DNA of 64,000 nucleotides from Microcella alkalica (GTDB taxonomy: Bacteria; Actinomycetota; Actinomycetes; Actinomycetales; Microbacteriaceae). Positions within the stretch are counted from its first letter, which is position 1; every line of letters begins with the position of its first letter. Below, piece after piece: positions 8,927 through 17,734 of the stretch. Below the pieces are notes generated by a model. That model saw only the letters and a list, made by a program, of their open reading frames with translations, was not told the origin of the DNA and did not search any database. The translations under genes were made by a program, and so were the position numbers. The stretch covers positions 186,001 through 250,000 of the forward strand of contig NZ_JACGWX010000001.1 of the NCBI RefSeq assembly GCF_014137945.1, in the 5' to 3' direction.

Positions 8927-9856
8927 TTAGGCGTACGTGACGCCCGTCATGCGCTCCGACTCGCTCCACAGCAGCTCGCCGATGCCCGGCTCGAGCGCCC
9001 CATCCGGTACCGCCGCGTGCGTCGTGCCGCCGCGCAGCTCGCGGCGCCCGTTCGGGCCGTAGTAGCCGCCCGGCTCGACGTCGGGGGCGGTCGCGACATA
9101 GATGGAGGGGCGCGCTCCGGCGGCTCCCGACTGACCGACGAGCAGCGACAGCGTCATCGCCCACTTCGGGATCGGCTTCTTGCCGAAGCGCGGCCCGTTC
9201 GAGGCGAGGTTCGTCGTGCTGAAGCCGGGGTGCGCGGTGACCGACGTGAGTCCCCAGCCCGTGGCGTCCGACCGCGCCTGCAGCTCGCGGCCGAACACGA
9301 GGTTCGCGAGCTTCGTCATCGCGTACACGCGCCACGCGTCGTACGCAGCCTCGCCGACGAGCGCCTCGCGCGTGATGCGCCCGGGCCGCGCGGCGATGCT
9401 CGCGGTCGACACCACGCGCGGAGCTTCCGCCGCCCGCAGCGCCGGCAGCAGCAGCCCCGTGAGGGCGAACGGCCCGAGGTGGTTCGTGCCGAACTGGAGC
9501 TCGAACCCGTCGGCGGTCTCGAGGCGCTCGGGCACCGCCATGACTCCGGCATTGTTGACGAGGATGTCGAGGGGGCGCGACTCCGCCACGACCTGCGCCG
9601 CGAAGGCGCGCACGCTGTCGAGCGACGCGAGATCGAGCGACCGCACCTCGAGCGAGCCGCGAGGCGAGCGGGCGAGGAGCTCGCGGCGAGCATCCGCCCC
9701 CTTCGACGCGTCGCGCGAGGTCATGATCACGTCAGCGCCGGCGGCGGCGAGAGCGCCGGAGATATCCAGGCCGAGACCGCTGTTCGCCCCCGTCACGATG
9801 GCGAGACGACCCGTCAGGTCGGGCAGCGGGCGGTCGAGGGCGGGTCGGCGAGGCAT
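8927..9856 (-). CDS. Short-chain dehydrogenase/reductase
   Basis: 309 residues, NAD(P)-dependent oxidoreductase of the retinol-dehydrogenase-like SDR type. It has a Rossmann fold with [12 protein letters not shown] (TGxxxGxG, residues ~20-28), NNAGVM and the catalytic [15 protein letters not shown] (YxxxK), plus a conserved [15 protein letters not shown]-like region after it. The length fits the family. Substrate unknown. It lies alone between the convergent DUF1905 gene and the AI-2E gene upstream (50-bp gap). Confidence 0.9.
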   Translation of the reverse strand: MPRRPALDRPLPDLTGRLAIVTGANSGLGLDISGALAAAGADVIMTSRDASKGADARRELLARSPRGSLEVRSLDLASLDSVRAFAAQVVAESRPLDILVNNAGVMAVPERLETADGFELQFGTNHLGPFALTGLLLPALRAAEAPRVVSTASIAARPGRITREALVGEAAYDAWRVYAMTKLANLVFGRELQARSDATGWGLTSVTAHPGFSTTNLASNGPRFGKKPIPKWAMTLSLLVGQSGAAGARPSIYVATAPDVEPGGYYGPNGRRELRGGTTHAAVPDGALEPGIGELLWSESERMTGVTYA

Positions 9857-9906
9857 GCGTCATTCCTATTCGACGGCCGCTGGGAGAAGGTCGGCGCCGG
9901 CGGGGC

Positions 9907-11028
9907 TCACTCCGTCAACGGAGGCGCGGCGGGGTCTGCGGCGTGGTCGGGCACCCGGTCCGGCTCATTCCACGACCGGACGACGCCCCACGCGACGGCC
10001 GCGATCGGCACCGCGAGGATCGCCCCGATCACCCCGCCGAGGATGGTGCCGACGGCGAGGGCGAGGAGGATCACGAGCGGGTGCAGCTTGACCGCCTGCG
10101 ACAGGACGATCGGCTGCAGGAAGTCGCCCTCGAGCTGGTTGACGGCGATCACCACGATCACCACGATGAGCGCGATGATCGGGCCGTTCGCGACCAGTGC
10201 GACGAGCGCGGCGAGGATGCCCGCCGCCGTCGCGCCCACGATCGGGATGAAGGCGGCCAGGAACACGATCGCGGCCAGAGGCAGCGCGAGCGGGACACCC
10301 AGCAGAGCCAGCGCGGCGCCGATCGCGACCGCGTCGACGAGCGCGACGATCGCCGTGCCGCGCACGTAGCCGCCGAGCGTCGTCACCGTCATGCGGCCCA
10401 GGCGCCGGCCGCGGGTGCGCGAGCTCGGCGAGACGGGCTTCAGCAGGAACTCCCACATGCGATCGCCGTCCTTCAGGAAGAAGAACAGAATCACGAGCAG
10501 CAGCGCGAACCCGGCGAGGAGCTCGCCCGCGAAGCTGACGCCCGCGAGCGCGCCCGAGCCGAACTGGCTGCTGCTGACGAAGTCGGTGACCTGCTCGCCG
10601 ATCGAGTCGGGGTCGACGTCGTCGATGAGATCGCCGATCGGCAGCGGTCCCGTGCGGATGAGCTCGAGCAGCTCGTCGAAGCCCTGCGACGCCGACTCGA
10701 CGAGTTCGGGCCACTGGCGGCGCACCGCGAAGGTGATGAGCGTGATGACTCCGGCGAGCAGCGACAGCGCCAGCAGCAGCACGAGCCACGCCGCCGCGAG
10801 CGCGGGCACTCCGCGCCGCCTCGCCCACCCGACGAGCGGCGCGAACGCCGACCCGAGCACGAGCGCCAGCAGCAGCGGGATCACCACGAGCCGCAGCTGC
10901 ACGAGCCCGTAGATCACGGCGATCGCGGCGATGCCGATCACGATGATCTGCGCGCTCCGCACGGCGACGCGCCCGAGGCGGTCGGTCATCAGGGCGCTCA
11001 GAGCGGGGCGGGGTCTGATCTCCGTCAT
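9907..11028 (-). CDS. AI-2E family transporter
   Basis: 373 residues with seven to eight membrane helices. The N-terminal pair (IIVIGIAAIAVIYGLVQLRL and VIPLLLALVLGSAFAPLVGW) and the C-terminal helices with long Ile/Val runs, plus NQLEGDFLQPIVLSQAVKLH, are the family hallmarks. Homologues include the putative AI-2 exporter TqsA and Na+/H+ antiporters, so the substrate is open. Start chosen at the ATG at 11028 (MTEIRPRP); the frame stays open to 11124. Confidence 0.9.
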   Translation of the reverse strand: MTEIRPRPALSALMTDRLGRVAVRSAQIIVIGIAAIAVIYGLVQLRLVVIPLLLALVLGSAFAPLVGWARRRGVPALAAAWLVLLLALSLLAGVITLITFAVRRQWPELVESASQGFDELLELIRTGPLPIGDLIDDVDPDSIGEQVTDFVSSSQFGSGALAGVSFAGELLAGFALLLVILFFFLKDGDRMWEFLLKPVSPSSRTRGRRLGRMTVTTLGGYVRGTAIVALVDAVAIGAALALLGVPLALPLAAIVFLAAFIPIVGATAAGILAALVALVANGPIIALIVVIVVIAVNQLEGDFLQPIVLSQAVKLHPLVILLALAVGTILGGVIGAILAVPIAAVAWGVVRSWNEPDRVPDHAADPAAPPLTE

Positions 11029-11178
11029 CGCCCCAGCCTGGCACGCCGGTCGATTCGAGGCAGGGGATGCGCACTGCCTGCGTTCAGATCCCGTCCCCAC
11101 GCAGCGCGAAGGGCCCGGCGCCACCGCACCGAGCCCTCCGCCGTCTGTGCCCCGACTGCCGCGCCGGGGGAGCAGCGT

Positions 11179-11727
11179 CTACGCGTGCTGGCCCGCGTGG
11201 ACGCCCTCGCTGATCTCCTCCAGGACCTTCGCGCAGAACGCAGGCAGATCGGCCGGCGTGCGGCTCGAGACGAGACCCTGATCGGTCACGACCTCCTCGT
11301 CGACCCAACGCGCGCCAGCGTTGACGAGGTCGGTGCGCAGGGACGGGTAGCTCGTGTTCTCGCGGTCGCGCACGACGTCCGCCTCGGTGAGGATCCACGC
11401 ACCGTGGCAGATGACACCGACGGGCTTGCCCTGCTCGAAGAAGCGCTTCGTGAAGGCGACGGAGTCGGCGTCCATGCGCAGGTGGTCGGCGTTGACGACG
11501 CCGCCGGGGAGCACGAGCGCGTCGAAGTCGTCGGCCGAGACGTTCGCGACGGCCGCGTCGACCGCCTGCGAGTGGCCCTTCTTGCCCTCGACCGAGCCGT
11601 CCTTCGGCGATACGAGCGTCGGCGTCGCGCCGGCGTCGCTCACGGCATCCCACGGCGCCGTGAGCTCGCTGTCCTCGTATCCGTCGGTGAGCAGGAAGGC
11701 GACGGTGCGTCCGGTTATGTCTGCCAT
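11179..11727 (-). CDS. DJ-1/PfpI family class I glutamine amidotransferase-like protein
   Basis: 182 residues. A DJ-1/PfpI fold with VAFLLTDGYEDSELTAPWDA at the start and the nucleophile elbow in GVICHGAWILTEADVV (Cys near residue 105), preceded by the acidic residue of the ED-containing loop. Family members act as chaperones, proteases or deglycases, and the precise activity is not predictable. Start at 11727, supported by AAGGAGAAG six bases upstream. About 270 bp separate it from the next gene upstream, with nothing I recognise in them. Confidence 0.9.
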   Translation of the reverse strand: MADITGRTVAFLLTDGYEDSELTAPWDAVSDAGATPTLVSPKDGSVEGKKGHSQAVDAAVANVSADDFDALVLPGGVVNADHLRMDADSVAFTKRFFEQGKPVGVICHGAWILTEADVVRDRENTSYPSLRTDLVNAGARWVDEEVVTDQGLVSSRTPADLPAFCAKVLEEISEGVHAGQHA

Positions 11728-11997
11728 CAGATCTTCTCCTTCGGTTCGATGCGTCGGCCACGCTAACGACGTCGACGATCCACCGGGGCGCATTGCCAGG
11801 TGGCACCAAGCCGGCGGACACGCGGCGTCCAGGCGCGGTTTTTCGTAAGGTGGTGCACATGTCGGCGGCCCTGGTGCCATCAGACTGACGCGCTGCTGCT
11901 GACCGCGCGCGTCACGGGCGGTCCGTCTCGATTCGGGTTCGAGGCGGGCCGCTCTGCTTCATGCTGGAGGGCGGCACCGGCTCGCCTCCCGACCCGG

Positions 11998-12957
11998 CTA
12001 CCGCTGCCGCAGCCGGATCAGCCGCGTCTGCGTCGACTCGTCGAGCGCCGCGATCGAGTTGCGCGACTTCACGAACTCCGAGAACGACCCGAAGCCGAGC
12101 GCCTTCTCGTTGAACGAGGGGTCGAGCCGCACCATGAGGTTCTTGACCTCCGAGGCGTGCACCCACTCGCTGTCGACCTCGCGCTCGTGCGCCTGCTGCA
12201 GGGCCCGCATGAGCAGCTTCGTCCACGTCTTCTGCGATGCGCTCGAGACCGACGCGCTCGCGGCCGACCCGCCTGACGACGCACGCCGCGCGGTCGACTT
12301 CTTCGGGGCATCCTTCGTCGGGGTCTCGGTCGCCGCGGGCACCTCGACGGCGTCGTCGAGCTCGGCGGCGATGTGCTTCGCGGGGCGGATGCCCGGCATC
12401 GAGTCGTAGTCGGCGAACTCGTTGCACGCAGCGGCGAGCGACTTGCTCGTGCCGCCGGCGACGCCGACGCCGACGACGTACCGCCCGAGCCGCTTGGCGC
12501 GCTGGGCGAGCGGGATGTAGTCGCTGTCGCCCGCCGCGATCACGACGTGCGTGATGTCGGGCAGGCGGAAGAGGTCCTCGATGACGTCGACGGCGAGGCG
12601 GATGTCCGCCCCGTTCTTCATCTGCGCCGTGGCGGGGAAGAGCTGGGTGAGGTCGACGGCGCGCTCCATGAGCTGCCCCTGGTAGCTCGCGTTGACCCCG
12701 ACGGACCAGTCGGCGTACGCGCGGCTCACGACGACGTCGCCGAAGGAGGTCGCGTAGTCGAGGATGGCGCTGATGTCGACGGTCGCGGCGCGGATCTTCG
12801 CGAGCTGCTCCTCGCTCGCGCCCGTGAGGCCGGGGCCGAGGCGGTAGACGTTGTCCTTGCGCCACGCGCCGCGGCCGTGCACCTGGTCGTAGCGCGAGAT
12901 GACGATGTTGTCGAAGTCGATGTAGACCGCGACGCGGTTCTCCGGATTCCCGGCCAT
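11998..12957 (-). CDS. NYN-domain RNase-like protein with C-terminal OST-HTH/LOTUS domain
   Basis: 319 residues. The N-terminal NYN/LabA (PIN-like) domain spans ~5-170, with acidic residues in VAVYIDFDNIV (Asp14, Asp16), NGADIRLAVDVIEDL and VIAAGDSDYIPLAQRAKRLG. An Ala/Ser/Thr/Lys-rich linker (~185-235) follows. An OST-HTH domain is at ~238-319 (TWTKLLMRALQQAHE, GFGSFSEFVKSRN), a fold that binds RNA, including G-quadruplex RNA in eukaryotic LOTUS proteins. Likely an RNA-binding nuclease. It is monocistronic and its targets are unknown. Confidence 0.87.
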   Translation of the reverse strand: MAGNPENRVAVYIDFDNIVISRYDQVHGRGAWRKDNVYRLGPGLTGASEEQLAKIRAATVDISAILDYATSFGDVVVSRAYADWSVGVNASYQGQLMERAVDLTQLFPATAQMKNGADIRLAVDVIEDLFRLPDITHVVIAAGDSDYIPLAQRAKRLGRYVVGVGVAGGTSKSLAAACNEFADYDSMPGIRPAKHIAAELDDAVEVPAATETPTKDAPKKSTARRASSGGSAASASVSSASQKTWTKLLMRALQQAHEREVDSEWVHASEVKNLMVRLDPSFNEKALGFGSFSEFVKSRNSIAALDESTQTRLIRLRQR

Positions 12958-13031
12958 GCGGCTCCCTCTCGATGGGGTCGGTGGAGCCGACCCGCTGCCC
13001 TCATCCTGTCAGTCGGCGGTGCCGCAGGCGC

Positions 13032-13709
13032 TCAGAACGGCGCCGGAAGGTCGAGCAGGGGCACGCCGTCGAGCGGCACGACGAGCACGGCGAGGGCGAG
13101 CAGGTTGAGCGCGACGATGCTCCAGAACACGGCGCGGAAGCCGGGCTTGACGGTCTTGTGCCGCCAGATGTTCTGCGCGACGATCGCGCCGGGCCAGCCG
13201 CCCGCGAACGCGACGAGGTGCAGGGTCGACTCGGGGGTGCGCCAGCCGCCCGTCGCGGCGTTGCGCTTGTCGCTCCAGTACAGGAGCGCCGAGGCGAGGC
13301 TCAGGCCGCCGTAGAGCGCGACGACCCAGGCGGGCATTTCCCACACGAGGAGCCCGAGCGCGAGCACGGTCACGAGCGTGCCGACGCTCAGCACGTCGAC
13401 GAAGACGCGGGCCGCGGAGGCGGCGCCCCGCTGTCGCCCGCGGGCGAGGCCGTCGCTGCGCGGCATCGCGACCGCGCGGGCCACGCCCTCGATGCCGGCG
13501 TCGACGGCCTGCGCCCGCCCCGTCGCATCGACCTCGATGACGAAGTGCACCCGATCGCCGTTCGCGGGCCTGCGCTCGAGGGGGCCGAACGCCGAGACGT
13601 GAACGAAGACCTTCGGGCCGAGCACGTCTCGGCGGATGAACCCGAAGCCCCGGTCGTCGTTCCAGCGCGTGAGGACGCCGGAGTGCCTGGCGGTCGACGG
13701 CGGAGTCAT
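13032..13709 (-). CDS. Cold-shock domain fused to DUF1294 membrane domain
   Basis: 225 residues. Residues ~8-70 are a CspA-like OB fold (GVLTRWNDDRGFGFI with RNP1-type aromatic residues, then KVFVHVSAF). A linker follows, then a DUF1294 membrane domain with four hydrophobic segments and the family strings ALLYWSDKRNA, HLVAFAGGWPGAIVAQNIWR and HKTVKPGFRAVFW. The fusion is known in many bacteria but its job is not. The start at 13709 is preceded by GGAAGG; an in-frame ATG exists 27 bases upstream. Confidence 0.88.
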   Translation of the reverse strand: MTPPSTARHSGVLTRWNDDRGFGFIRRDVLGPKVFVHVSAFGPLERRPANGDRVHFVIEVDATGRAQAVDAGIEGVARAVAMPRSDGLARGRQRGAASAARVFVDVLSVGTLVTVLALGLLVWEMPAWVVALYGGLSLASALLYWSDKRNAATGGWRTPESTLHLVAFAGGWPGAIVAQNIWRHKTVKPGFRAVFWSIVALNLLALAVLVVPLDGVPLLDLPAPF

Positions 13710-13839
13710 GCGGCCACCTTCCCACACCTGAGGCACACCCCGCCCTGCGGAGCAAGCCTCTCCCCGTGCTGATCGATCCTCTGTACAGTGAGGCCATCGA
13801 CGTTCCGTGAGCGATCGTCACACACAGCGCGGGGGCACC

Positions 13840-14382
13840 ATGCACGGCACGGTACGGCACGGCTCGGCACGACACGACGGCACGCGCGACCACGGGGTGA
13901 CGGATGCCCGCGAGCGCTCCCGGCATCGCGAACGCCCGATCGCCGCTGCGCTCGCCGTCGCGGGGCTGGCGATGCTCGCCGGCTGCGCCCCGAGCGTCGC
14001 GGACCAGCAGGCTCCCGTGTTCGCCTCGACCGAGTCCCGCTCGGACGAGGCCGTCACCGCGGCGTGCTGGCGCGTCGCCAACGCCATGAGCCTCGCCACC
14101 AACGCTCAGCGCGGTGCGGCGGAGGGGCGCTGGGCCGAGGCGGAGGCCGACGGCGCCTATCGCGCCGCCGCGCGCATCCTCAACTACATCCCCGTCCCGT
14201 CGAGCTCGCCCGTCGCACTGCCGCTCATCGTGCTGCAGGAGCTCGTAGACGCGCCCGCGGCCGGCGAGAGCGACCCCGGCCTAGACCCCGCCGACCCCGT
14301 GTGGCAGCGCACCGTCGACCGGGTCATGACGACGTGCATCGACGAGGGCGTCCCCGTCGTGATCGACGAGTGGACGTCGTGA
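13840..14382 (+). CDS. Putative lipoprotein
   Basis: About 180 residues. A hydrophobic signal segment (IAAALAVAGLAMLAGC) ends in a lipobox, LAGC, so the mature protein should be lipid-anchored on the outer face of the membrane. The mature part, about 130 residues, has two more cysteines (AACWRVAN and TTCIDEGV) that may form a disulfide. No named domain is recognised. The start is uncertain: GTG at 13807, ATG at 13840 or GTG at 13897; the last gives the most normal signal-peptide length. It overlaps the next gene as TGATG, so the two are translationally coupled. Confidence 0.7.
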   Translation: MHGTVRHGSARHDGTRDHGVTDARERSRHRERPIAAALAVAGLAMLAGCAPSVADQQAPVFASTESRSDEAVTAACWRVANAMSLATNAQRGAAEGRWAEAEADGAYRAAARILNYIPVPSSSPVALPLIVLQELVDAPAAGESDPGLDPADPVWQRTVDRVMTTCIDEGVPVVIDEWTS

Positions 14383-14990
14383 TGGGCGCCCTGCTCGTCC
14401 AGCGCACCGGTCGACCGCCGATGATGGCCCTCGACGGCCCCGCGTGGCAGCTCGATCAGCGCTCCGTGCCGACCACGTGGGTCGCCGTGTGGGATGCCCT
14501 GCGCTCCGGTCCCGGCGTCATCGCCGGCCCGTCCGCGCTCGGGGCGCCCGGCTCGCGCGCGGTGCTCGTCCCCTCGGTCATCAACCCCGAGCCCGGCACC
14601 TCGCTCGCCCCCGGCGGTCACGCCCTCGAGCCGGCGCACCTGCACAGCCCCGCCGACACGAGCATGCACGTCGTGCTGCCCGCCGAGCGCGCCGCTCTCG
14701 TCGTCGCGCAGGGCTGGGGCATCGCGTGCCCGCGGGCGGTCCACGGCACGGAGGTCATCCTGTTCGGCCCGCGCGACGAGGCCGAGCTCGACGTCGTGAG
14801 CGCGCTCGCGCGCGAGAGCGTGCGCTGGTCGCTCGCCCGCAACGGCGTGACGGTCTTCCAGCGCCGCGCGCCCGCGCCCGACGGGAGCGTCGCCGAGGTG
14901 GGCGCCGCCGTCCTCGCGACGGCAGCGCTGCTCGCGGCCTCGGTCGTCGGCGACGAGCTCGCCGACGCGGAGGAGCAGCGCGCGGGCTGA
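14382..14990 (+). CDS. Luciferase-domain (DUF5519)-like protein
   Basis: 202 residues, cytoplasmic by composition until a short hydrophobic, Ala-rich stretch near the C-terminus (~176-192). The central part (AHLHSPADTSMHVVLPAERA, then VVAQGWGIACP and EVILFGPRDEAELDVVSALA) resembles the small luciferase-like domain called DUF5519/PF17648, which is annotated from loose similarity and has no established activity in bacteria. It is coupled to the upstream lipoprotein by a one-base stop/start overlap, which suggests a shared function. Confidence 0.55.
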   Translation: MGALLVQRTGRPPMMALDGPAWQLDQRSVPTTWVAVWDALRSGPGVIAGPSALGAPGSRAVLVPSVINPEPGTSLAPGGHALEPAHLHSPADTSMHVVLPAERAALVVAQGWGIACPRAVHGTEVILFGPRDEAELDVVSALARESVRWSLARNGVTVFQRRAPAPDGSVAEVGAAVLATAALLAASVVGDELADAEEQRAG

Positions 14991-14996
14991 CCGGCG

Positions 14997-16028
14997 TCAG
15001 CGCGCGAGGAGTCGATCCTCGGCGTCGTAGTCGAACCAGCACGCGGCGCCGTAGCGGGTGGCGAGGGCCGGGAACCGCTCGCGCCAGTCGGCGTCGCGGA
15101 CGGCGTCGAGCATCCAGTCGACGGCGGAGCCGATCGTCGCGCGGTGCGAACCCACCGGCTCGTAGCCGAGCTCGACGCGCGCTGCCTCCATCGACAGCAC
15201 GACGGGCCTCGGCACCGCCCACGGGTGCGCCCCGACGCCGTCGACGGGGCCGCCGTCGAGAAGGACGAACTCGGCGGTCCGGCCGAGGTGGGCGAGCACC
15301 GCGTGGCCGATCTCGAGCGCCGTCGGCGCCGGATCGTCGACGGCGTTGAGCACGCGCCGACCCGGCCGCTCGCCCGCGAGCCGCACGAGCTCGGCGACGT
15401 TGACGCTCGCGCTCGTGCTGAAGCGGCTCTCGCCGCGGTGCGCGAGCGGGATGCGCTCGCGGCCGTCGAGCGCGCGCTTGATGAAGAACCACTCCCGCAG
15501 CGCGGGGGAGTGCGGGCCGTGGATGGCCCCCGGCCGCAGGATCGTGACGGGAAGCCCGTCGATCGCGAGAAGGGCGCGCTCGAGCGCGGCCTTCTGCGCC
15601 GAGTAGCCCGGGTCGCCATCCGCGTCGACCGTCGCGTGCGACTCGGCGACCGGCACGGGAAGGACGGGGAAGTCGTCCTCGCCCGTCGCCGTGTCGAGCC
15701 AGGTCCCGCTCTCTCCGCGATAGACGGATGCCGTGGAGACTACGACGACGGAGCCCACGTCTCCGACGAGGCGGCCGTGCACCGCGGCATCGTCCGGCGC
15801 GAAGGCGAGGCAGTCCAGCACGAGGTCGGCGCCGCGGCAGAGGTCGACGAGCGCGTCGACGTCGGACCGCTCGACGAGCAACGTGCGGGCCTCCTGGAGG
15901 GCGCCGGCGGGAGTCGTGCGCTCACCGCGGTGCGCGAGCGTGACCGACCAGCCGTCGTCGAGGAGGGTGCGCGCGGTCGCGACCCCGAGTTGACCGGTAC
16001 CTCCCAGGATCACCGCTCGTCGGCTCAT
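14997..16028 (-). CDS. NAD-dependent epimerase/dehydratase family protein
   Basis: 343 residues of extended-SDR type. The nucleotide-binding motif ILGGTGQLGVATARTLLDDG is at residues 7-26. STASVYRGE carries the conserved Ser/Thr, and the catalytic tyrosine/lysine pair is in GYSAQKAALERALL, followed by ILRPGAIHGP. The substrate is probably a nucleotide sugar or similar, but that cannot be told. It is convergent with the luciferase-like gene (six-base gap) and divergent from the SRPBCC gene. Confidence 0.88.
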   Translation of the reverse strand: MSRRAVILGGTGQLGVATARTLLDDGWSVTLAHRGERTTPAGALQEARTLLVERSDVDALVDLCRGADLVLDCLAFAPDDAAVHGRLVGDVGSVVVVSTASVYRGESGTWLDTATGEDDFPVLPVPVAESHATVDADGDPGYSAQKAALERALLAIDGLPVTILRPGAIHGPHSPALREWFFIKRALDGRERIPLAHRGESRFSTSASVNVAELVRLAGERPGRRVLNAVDDPAPTALEIGHAVLAHLGRTAEFVLLDGGPVDGVGAHPWAVPRPVVLSMEAARVELGYEPVGSHRATIGSAVDWMLDAVRDADWRERFPALATRYGAACWFDYDAEDRLLAR

Positions 16029-16189
16029 GGTCCCGAGCCTATGGGGAAGTCGGGCCTCCTTCGCGGCTTCGCGCGCCGCTCGTGGGCTGTCAACCCCCTT
16101 CTCGTGGGTCGGGGCCGTGCCTACCGTGGCTGGCGCATCACACGACCCGAACGGCGCGACCGCGCCACCCGGGCATGAGGGAGGTCATC

Positions 16190-16714
16190 ATGACGAGCAC
16201 CATCCATGCAGATGTCGTTGTCGACGTTCCCGTCGGCGTCGCGTACGACCAGTGGACCCAGTTCGAGTCCTTCCCGGACTTCCTGAGCGGCGTCGACAGC
16301 GTCACCCAGCTGGACGATACGAAGCTCCACTGGGTCGTCTCGGTCGGCGGCGTCGAGCGCGAGTTCGATGCGGAGATCACCGAGCAGCGCCCCGACGAGG
16401 TCATCGCCTGGCGCAGCACGGAGGGCGAGCTCCACTCCGGTCGCGTCGTCTTCACGCCGGAGAGCGCGGAGTCGACCCGCATCGACGTCGAGATGGCCTG
16501 GGAGCCGAGCGGCTTCGTCGAGAAGGTCGGAGCGGCCCTCAACATCGACCAGGCGCAGGTCAGCAGCGACCTCCGCGACTTCAAGCGCCTGATCGAGGAG
16601 CTCGGAACGCCCGAGGGCGCCTGGCGCGGCGAGGTTCACGGCGGGACGGTCACCGACCGCGACAGCGACCTCGCGCGCGAGACGGGCTTCGACGAGCGCC
16701 CCAGCATGCTCTAG
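16190..16714 (+). CDS. SRPBCC family protein (polyketide cyclase/COQ10-like)
   Basis: 174 residues. A START-like hydrophobic-pocket fold with the typical opening (ADVVVDVPVGVAYDQWTQFE then FPDFLSGVDSV), the central IAWRSTEGELHSGRVVF and a long C-terminal helix (ADLRDFKRLIEEL-like). These proteins bind lipids or small hydrophobic ligands, and no catalytic claim can be made. The start ATG at 16190 is supported by GGGAGG seven bases upstream. It ends at the terminator at 16743. Confidence 0.87.
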   Translation: MTSTIHADVVVDVPVGVAYDQWTQFESFPDFLSGVDSVTQLDDTKLHWVVSVGGVEREFDAEITEQRPDEVIAWRSTEGELHSGRVVFTPESAESTRIDVEMAWEPSGFVEKVGAALNIDQAQVSSDLRDFKRLIEELGTPEGAWRGEVHGGTVTDRDSDLARETGFDERPSML

Positions 16715-16742
16715 GGATCGCACGATAAAGCCCCCGGGCATG

Positions 16743-16774
16743 ACGAAGGGCCCCGCCTAGGCGGGGCCCTTCGT
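16743..16774. terminator. Perfect 32-bp palindromic terminator
   Basis: The 32 bp are fully self-complementary around CCTAGG (16 bp per arm, core GGGCCCCGCC). With AC before and GT after the GAAGG/CCTTC ends, it can work on either strand. It lies downstream of the SRPBCC gene, immediately before the IS element. Confidence 0.85.
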
Positions 16775-16790
16775 GGTTCGTGCTCGACGA

Positions 16791-17730
16791 CTAGGGCGTG
16801 TCTCCTAAGCGTTTGAGCCAGAGTGTAATGGCTCGCAGGACCGCGCCGCCGCGGTAGGTGAGCGCGAGTTTGTCGTATCTGGTGGCGAGCCCACGCCATT
16901 GCTTGTCTTCGTTGAAGCCGCGTTCGACAACGTTGCGACCCTTGTAGTCCTCGACGTCGTAGCTGACTGGTCGCCCGCCACGGGAGCCGCGACGCTGCCG
17001 GTGTCCCTGCTGGTCGGAGGGCTCGGGGATCACGGCGACGATCCCGCGTTCGCGCAGGCGGGTGCGGATGGCACGCGAGGAATACGCCTTGTCGCCGCGG
17101 ACGCGGTCCGGTCTCGAGCGGGGCCTGCCCGGGCCACGCCGGCCAACTTTGAGGTGGTCCATGAGCACGGGGAACATCGGGGCATCGCCGGCCTGCCCGG
17201 GGCCGACCAGCACGACCAGCGGTAGCCCGCGGCCGTCGACGAGGTGGTGGATCTTCGTGCTCAACCCTCCGCGTGACCTGCCAATCGCGTGGTCAGGCGG
17301 CTCCTCCCGCAAATTCTTGTAACTCGATAGAGCCCCCTGTGTCGCGCGGGAGGTTCGTTGCGTGCTGATGCGCACGGTTGATGGTGGAGTCCACGCTGAC
17401 GGCCCATTCGATCTCGCCCGCTGCGTCCGCGTCAGCGAGGATCTCGGCGTAGATACGATCCCAAGTGCCGTCTCCGCTGAACCGGCGATGACGCTTCCAC
17501 GCGGTCTGCCACGGCCCGAACTCGGCGGGCAGATCACGCCACGGCGAACCCGTCCGATACCGCCACACGATCCCCTCCAGCACCCGACGATGCTCCTGAA
17601 ACGGTCGCCCGCCCTTGCGGGAAGCGATCGGCATCAAAGGCTCGATCCGAGCCCAAGCAGAATCCGACAAAGTACGAGTACGCGTCACGCTCCCAGCCTG
17701 CCGCAACATCCCGCAGAGGTTACGAGACAC
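16791..17730 (-). CDS. IS5-family transposase, two overlapping frames
   Basis: DDE transposase read in two frames. Frame A (17730 down to 17293) carries the DUF4096 N-terminal domain (LSDSAWARIEPLMP, GGRPFQEHRRVLEGIVWRYR) and the first catalytic Asp in SVDSTINRAHQH. Frame B, open from 17537 to a stop at 16791, carries IGRSRGGLSTKIH, the second Asp in VRGDKAYSS and the Glu in VVERGFNEDKQWRG. Frame B is +1 relative to A, so fusion needs a +1 (or -2) shift near the run of G around 17335, or the element carries a frameshift mutation. The stop of frame B is completed by flanking DNA. Confidence 0.88.
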
Positions 17731-17734
17731 GCCC
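16794..17734. mobile_element. IS5-family insertion sequence (IS427-like), complete, 941 bp
   Basis: Terminal inverted repeats read GGGCGTGTCTCCTAAGCG at the left end and GGGCGTGTCTCGTAACC at the right end (inward), identical over the first 11 bases. A TA duplication flanks both sides (16792-16793 and 17735-17736). Joining the flanks restores a perfect palindrome, GCTCGACGAC-TA-GTCGTCGAGC. Size, ends, TA target and two-frame transposase fit the IS427 group. The element appears whole and recent. Confidence 0.9.
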
